DNA from: DATBFX01 sp036558305
GTDB lineage: Bacteria > Chloroflexota > Chloroflexia > Thermomicrobiales > UBA6265
Reading direction: 5' to 3'
DNA: 16,755 nucleotides
NCBI GenBank assembly: GCA_036558305.1
Contig: DATBFX010000193.1
Span: forward strand, 1-16,755
Shown: one piece after another, positions 13,478 to 16,755 of the stretch
Numbering within the stretch: position 1 is the stretch's first letter
How the letters are laid out: each line of letters starts with the position of its first letter
Translations under genes and position numbers: made by a program
Notes under the pieces: generated by a model
What the model was told of the DNA's origin: nothing
What the model saw: only the letters and a program-made list of their open reading frames with translations
Database searches by the model: none

Positions 13478-15502
13478 CTAGTACGTGGGATAGAGGTGGA
13501 GGTTGCGGACCATGGCATCGGCGCGACGACTCGCCGCGGGTTCCGCGCCCGCCCGCCGCTCGACGCGAACAGAGACGGCCGAGCCATCGGCAACCCACGG
13601 CACGCTCAGGTAGCGCCACCCGGCTGCCTCCGCTTGCCCCGGTTGACGTTGCCAAACCACGCCGCCGTTGAGGCTGACGGTGAGCGTCTCGTTCGGGTCT
13701 GCCGCCGGCCCAGGGTCGTACACCTGGAGATAGAAGTGATACGTCGCCCCCGTCTTCAACCCGGTCAGGGTTCGGACCACGCCCACGGCTTCGCCCGGTA
13801 GAGGATTGCCGGGGAAAGGCAGCGACACCGCGTCCGGATACGAAACCCGGCGGAGGTCGGAGGGCACGTCGGCCGCTGCCAGGGTCGGTGGCGAGGATTC
13901 GACTTGGCCATTGGGATCGACTCGGTAGGCTTGCCAACCGCTCGGTCCGACCGCGTCCAACTCGGCCAGCGTGCGGTCGACGACGCGGTCGAGTCCGGCG
14001 AACCCCGCGATCAGCATCACGAACGCGGTCGCGGCGGCGAGGGCCAAGCGGGTTCGTCCCGCGCCTTTCGCCCATCGGACTAAGTCTCGGCCCTTGGCGG
14101 AGACGAAGGCGGCCACCGGGATACCGACGATGGCCGCGATCAACCAAGCCCCGAGTGAGGAGCCGGCGCCGCGCCAGGCGATCACCGCGGCGATCGGCAA
14201 ACCCCAGGACAGGCGTGGCCCGGAGTCGAGGGCGGCCCCGGCGAGCACGCACACCAGCGGCAAGACGACGACGTGGTAGCGACCGTTGCCCTCGGCGACC
14301 GCGAGTACCAGCGAGACGTAGGTCAGCGGCACCAGCACGGGGAGCAGGCGCTCGAACCGACGCCGGTCGCGGAGCGCCGTCGTGGCCGCGAGGACCAGGA
14401 CGAGCAGGTAATACCAGTCGAACAGCCCGGGGAGCCGCCCGGCCAACGGGACGCGGGCGCGAATCTCCGCCGATGCCCGCTCGATGGTCCAGAAGGCGCC
14501 CGTCCGGTCGCTGTACCAGTTCAAGCGGAAGCGGGAAACCGAGCCATGCAGGGCCGCGATCGGGTTGGCCGCGACGTATTGCAGCGCCAGCTTGCGCTCG
14601 GCCGTCGGCAGGATCGCCGCGCCGTGCGGATTGTCCGCGAGCCCTTTGAAGGGGTAGTCATCTCGGTCTTGGGCCGGGAACCACGCCCCGGTCGCCCGCT
14701 CGTTGTTGACCAACCAGAGTTGCCAACCCGCCGCGCCACCGGGGAGCACCGGCCCGTCGTGGGACGCGTTGACGAGGGAGAGGGGAACGAGGACGATGGC
14801 GACGCCGAGGGCGTACCAACCGAGCCGTCGCCACCAGGACGACCTGCCGCCCATCAACCCCACGGCCAACGCGAGAAACGGGACGAACCCCAGGTACGCC
14901 GGGCGCGTGTAGGCGAGCGCGCATGCGCAACTCCCGGCGAAAAGCATCGTGCGCGGGCGTTGGGCGCCGATCAAGACGGCCACGCCCGTCAGCAGCAACA
15001 TGGCCAGGTTTTCGGCGGCGACGAGCGACGCATAGCTCCACAGTCCGGGGAAGAGCGCGGCCAGTGCCGCTCCCAGCAGGGCAGATCGCATCCCGAACAG
15101 GTTGCGTCCGAGCGCCCAGACGCAGACGACGGTCCCAACCTGGAGGGCGACGTTGACCAGGCGAACGAGGGAGAGGCTGCCGCTGCCGTGCAAGAAGAGC
15201 GAGAGGAGGAGCGGGTAACCGGGACCCTGGTAGCGCCAGCCGTAGGAATTGGGCAACCAATCGCCGGTGGCGATCGACCGGCCCATCGCATAAAAGGTGG
15301 CAAAGTCGCTCTCCGGCGGAACGGGCGTCAACCAGATCCAGAGCAGGCGCACGCCCGCGGCAGCGACCAGGATCGCACCGAGTGCGAGGCGCTCGCGGCG
15401 CGACACGCGCGCGACGCGCTTCGTCGCCGTCTCGCTGGCCGGCTCCGCCATCGCGATCGGTCCGATCGGCGAGGCATTCGTGATCGCGCCGGGTTCGGTC
15501 AA
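13478..15502 (-). CDS. GT39-like membrane glycosyltransferase with C-terminal beta domain, copy A
   Basis: Paralogue of the downstream gene along its whole length. Shared features include PESDFATFYAMGRSIATGDW, YGWRYQGPGYPLLLSLFLHG, the loop WLVNNERATGAWFPAQDRDDYPF, AEGNGRYH in a late loop, and the beta-domain words YHFYLQVYDPGPAADPNETL and VPWVADGSAVSVRVERRAG. It ends MVRNLHLYPTY. The protein is 674 residues when started at TTG 15502, which has GGGAG (15510-15514) seven bases upstream and lies 28 bases after the stop of the preceding gene. The ATG at 15451 is the alternative but lacks a good ribosome binding site. With the TTG start the two paralogues have exactly the same length and their first membrane helices align at residue 37. 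Likely role: transfer of a sugar from a lipid carrier in envelope glycan assembly. Confidence 0.85.
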   Translation of the reverse strand: MTEPGAITNASPIGPIAMAEPASETATKRVARVSRRERLALGAILVAAAGVRLLWIWLTPVPPESDFATFYAMGRSIATGDWLPNSYGWRYQGPGYPLLLSLFLHGSGSLSLVRLVNVALQVGTVVCVWALGRNLFGMRSALLGAALAALFPGLWSYASLVAAENLAMLLLTGVAVLIGAQRPRTMLFAGSCACALAYTRPAYLGFVPFLALAVGLMGGRSSWWRRLGWYALGVAIVLVPLSLVNASHDGPVLPGGAAGWQLWLVNNERATGAWFPAQDRDDYPFKGLADNPHGAAILPTAERKLALQYVAANPIAALHGSVSRFRLNWYSDRTGAFWTIERASAEIRARVPLAGRLPGLFDWYYLLVLVLAATTALRDRRRFERLLPVLVPLTYVSLVLAVAEGNGRYHVVVLPLVCVLAGAALDSGPRLSWGLPIAAVIAWRGAGSSLGAWLIAAIVGIPVAAFVSAKGRDLVRWAKGAGRTRLALAAATAFVMLIAGFAGLDRVVDRTLAELDAVGPSGWQAYRVDPNGQVESSPPTLAAADVPSDLRRVSYPDAVSLPFPGNPLPGEAVGVVRTLTGLKTGATYHFYLQVYDPGPAADPNETLTVSLNGGVVWQRQPGQAEAAGWRYLSVPWVADGSAVSVRVERRAGAEPAASRRADAMVRNLHLYPTY

Positions 15503-15509
15503 TCCGTGT

Positions 15510-15514
15510 CTCCC
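15510..15514 (-). promoter_or_regulatory. Ribosome binding site supporting the TTG start
   Basis: GGGAG on the minus strand, seven bases before TTG 15502. It favours this start over ATG 15451 for the glycosyltransferase. Confidence 0.5.
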
Positions 15515-15530
15515 GCGCCGTCCGGGGCGC

Positions 15531-16755
15531 CTATTGGCCGGTTGGCGGCTCCCCCATCGTGATCGTCGCGTTCGTGACGTGGATCGCCTTCGGGCTACCC
15601 GGAACGAAGTTGGGTTGGTCCTCTTCGCCGATGTAGAGGTCGATGTGCTTACCGACGTGGCCCTGGGTGAACCGGTCACGGACGACCCACTCGAGCCCGG
15701 TAAACTGCTCACAGACGCCCGGATCGAGCTCGTCACCACTGATCGCGTCGACCCCGCAATCGGCGATCCGCAACGGGGTCACGTACGGAATGTCGACGTC
15801 CGCCGCGGCGGTGAGAAACGGACGCAGGGCCAAACCCCGTGCGTCGCGGGGGAGGGTGTCCAACCAGAAGCCGATGTTGATCGACCAGTTCAGATACTGG
15901 CCGGCCCGCGCACCGCTGGTAATGCGTCCCGTCCCCTCCGCCTTGACCGTCTGGACGAAGTCCTCCGGGTACGTACCGAGCACCTCGGAGCCGTTGCGGC
16001 AGTCGAGCGTGCTGCACCCGTGCACCTCCACGGGCGGTCCGGTGTGGAAGCTTTCGACCGCGGTGTAGTAGACCGAGATTTCCCAGCCGTCGCTGGTGAC
16101 CCAGCCGCCGGCGGCTGGACTCGCCGCTGTCGCGGGCGCGAGCGTCGCACCGCTGGCCTCGGACACCGGAGACGACACGGGAGCGGACCACGCCGCGTCG
16201 TGGTTCGCCGGTTTTCCCGAAGAGTCGTCATCGAAGGGGGCGCCTCGGTGAACCGCCCAAACGCCGGCCAGCGTCAGTGCCAGGCAGGTGGCCAGGGCGC
16301 CCCACGCCAGCGGCGGCGGGCCGCGGCGACGCCGCCCCCCGCCAGGTCCGGTGGACGAATCGACGACGCTGGCCACCGGAGTCGTCGCCGCCGGACTCCA
16401 CTGCTTGCGGAGCCGCACCATGAACAGCGCCATGAAGCCCAGGAAGAGCAGCGAAAACCCGGCGCTGCCACGGGTACCGGACCACGTGCTCAGCACCTGC
16501 TCGGCCCGGTCGGCGACCTGGTCCGCCTCCGAGCCGGCGCTCGGCTCGTAGCCGTCGTGGACCTCCAGCGGCAGGGCTCCAACATCGGCAAAGGGGTACC
16601 CCAAGGCGGCGAGGCCGGTCACCATCGACTCGAGTTCCGACAGCGGAATGCTGGCCGGGTGGTAGAAACCGACCGCCCACGCGTCCCGCACGATCTGCAA
16701 CAGACGGGCGCGGGCGATTTGATCCTCGACGGACCACCCCTCATCTGGGTTGATG
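15531..16755 (-). CDS. Partial two-span membrane protein: DUF2334-like part plus 3D-type barrel
   Basis: The frame stays open to the window edge (it reads INPDEGWSVEDQ before the first start-like codon at 16700), so the N-terminus is missing. The visible 407 residues contain four parts. First is the end of a DUF2334-like, polysaccharide-deacetylase-fold domain (WAVGFYHPASIPLSELESM, LAALGYPFADV). Second is a hydrophobic segment at about 16466-16413 (GFSLLFLGFMALFMV). Third is a basic/proline linker and a second hydrophobic segment at about 16310-16251 (LAWGALATCLALTLAGVWAV). Fourth is an external domain of about 200 residues resembling the 3D double-psi barrel: ISVYYTAVESFHTGPPVEV, GQYLNWSINIGFW, LTAAADVDIPYVTPLRI and VRDRFTQGHVGKHIDLYIG. 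Four Cys (HGCSTLDC, ADCGV, GVCEQ) could form disulfides. It is the first gene of a minus-strand unit with the two GT39-like genes. Role inferred: envelope polysaccharide or peptidoglycan binding/cleavage. Confidence 0.72.
   Translation of the reverse strand, partial: INPDEGWSVEDQIARARLLQIVRDAWAVGFYHPASIPLSELESMVTGLAALGYPFADVGALPLEVHDGYEPSAGSEADQVADRAEQVLSTWSGTRGSAGFSLLFLGFMALFMVRLRKQWSPAATTPVASVVDSSTGPGGGRRRRGPPPLAWGALATCLALTLAGVWAVHRGAPFDDDSSGKPANHDAAWSAPVSSPVSEASGATLAPATAASPAAGGWVTSDGWEISVYYTAVESFHTGPPVEVHGCSTLDCRNGSEVLGTYPEDFVQTVKAEGTGRITSGARAGQYLNWSINIGFWLDTLPRDARGLALRPFLTAAADVDIPYVTPLRIADCGVDAISGDELDPGVCEQFTGLEWVVRDRFTQGHVGKHIDLYIGEEDQPNFVPGSPKAIHVTNATITMGEPPTGQ

Noticed and set aside
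13299..14252. Open extension of the downstream GT39-like gene by about 318 codons at its N-terminus
   Set aside because: It covers the paralogue in the wrong frame and is Arg-rich without homology. AGGAGG at 13306-13311 fixes the start at 13298.

Overview
The window is GC-rich (well above 60% by eye) and gene-dense, with AGGAGG-type ribosome binding sites, some GTG/TTG starts and several dispersed palindromic repeats. The gene content fits a Chloroflexota bacterium, plausibly near Thermomicrobia: a TPTP-linker secreted protein, a ThuA-like amidotransferase-fold protein, paired large GT-C transferases with extracytoplasmic beta domains, and a DUF2334-like protein. This is an inference from style and families; no marker gene is present.

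Left part (1-4187): an 8-bp tandem repeat cut by the window edge precedes a two-gene unit of an aquaporin and an M24 Xaa-Pro-type peptidase. A paired palindromic repeat then separates this unit from a convergent small gene of unknown function. Next comes a two-gene unit in which a 71-residue hypothetical protein is coupled through a TTGA overlap to a glycosyltransferase-like protein.

Central part (4188-7330): the most unusual region. Two tandem paralogues encode secreted, extremely tyrosine-rich proteins of six full repeats plus one closing repeat, which I read as seven-bladed beta-propellers of the lectin type. Their roughly 320-base noncoding leaders are also related. Each leader begins with the same 16-bp dyad (TAGGCA-N4-TGCyTA), about 330 bases before the start codon. 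Each gene is followed by a GC-rich hairpin.

Right part (7331-16755): a small membrane protein with an Arg/Pro tail, a ThuA/GATase1-like protein, and a nicotinamidase-type cysteine hydrolase divergent from it across a perfect 27-bp inverted repeat. A secreted jelly-roll protein with a Thr-Pro linker follows. A minus-strand unit closes the window: an edge-truncated membrane protein combining a DUF2334-like part with a 3D-type barrel, followed by two GT39-like membrane glycosyltransferases of identical inferred length.

Together, the secreted propellers, the jelly-roll protein, the GT-C transferases and the deacetylase-fold/3D protein suggest a cell-envelope glycan region. The aquaporin, peptidase and amidohydrolase genes look like ordinary housekeeping or salvage functions.
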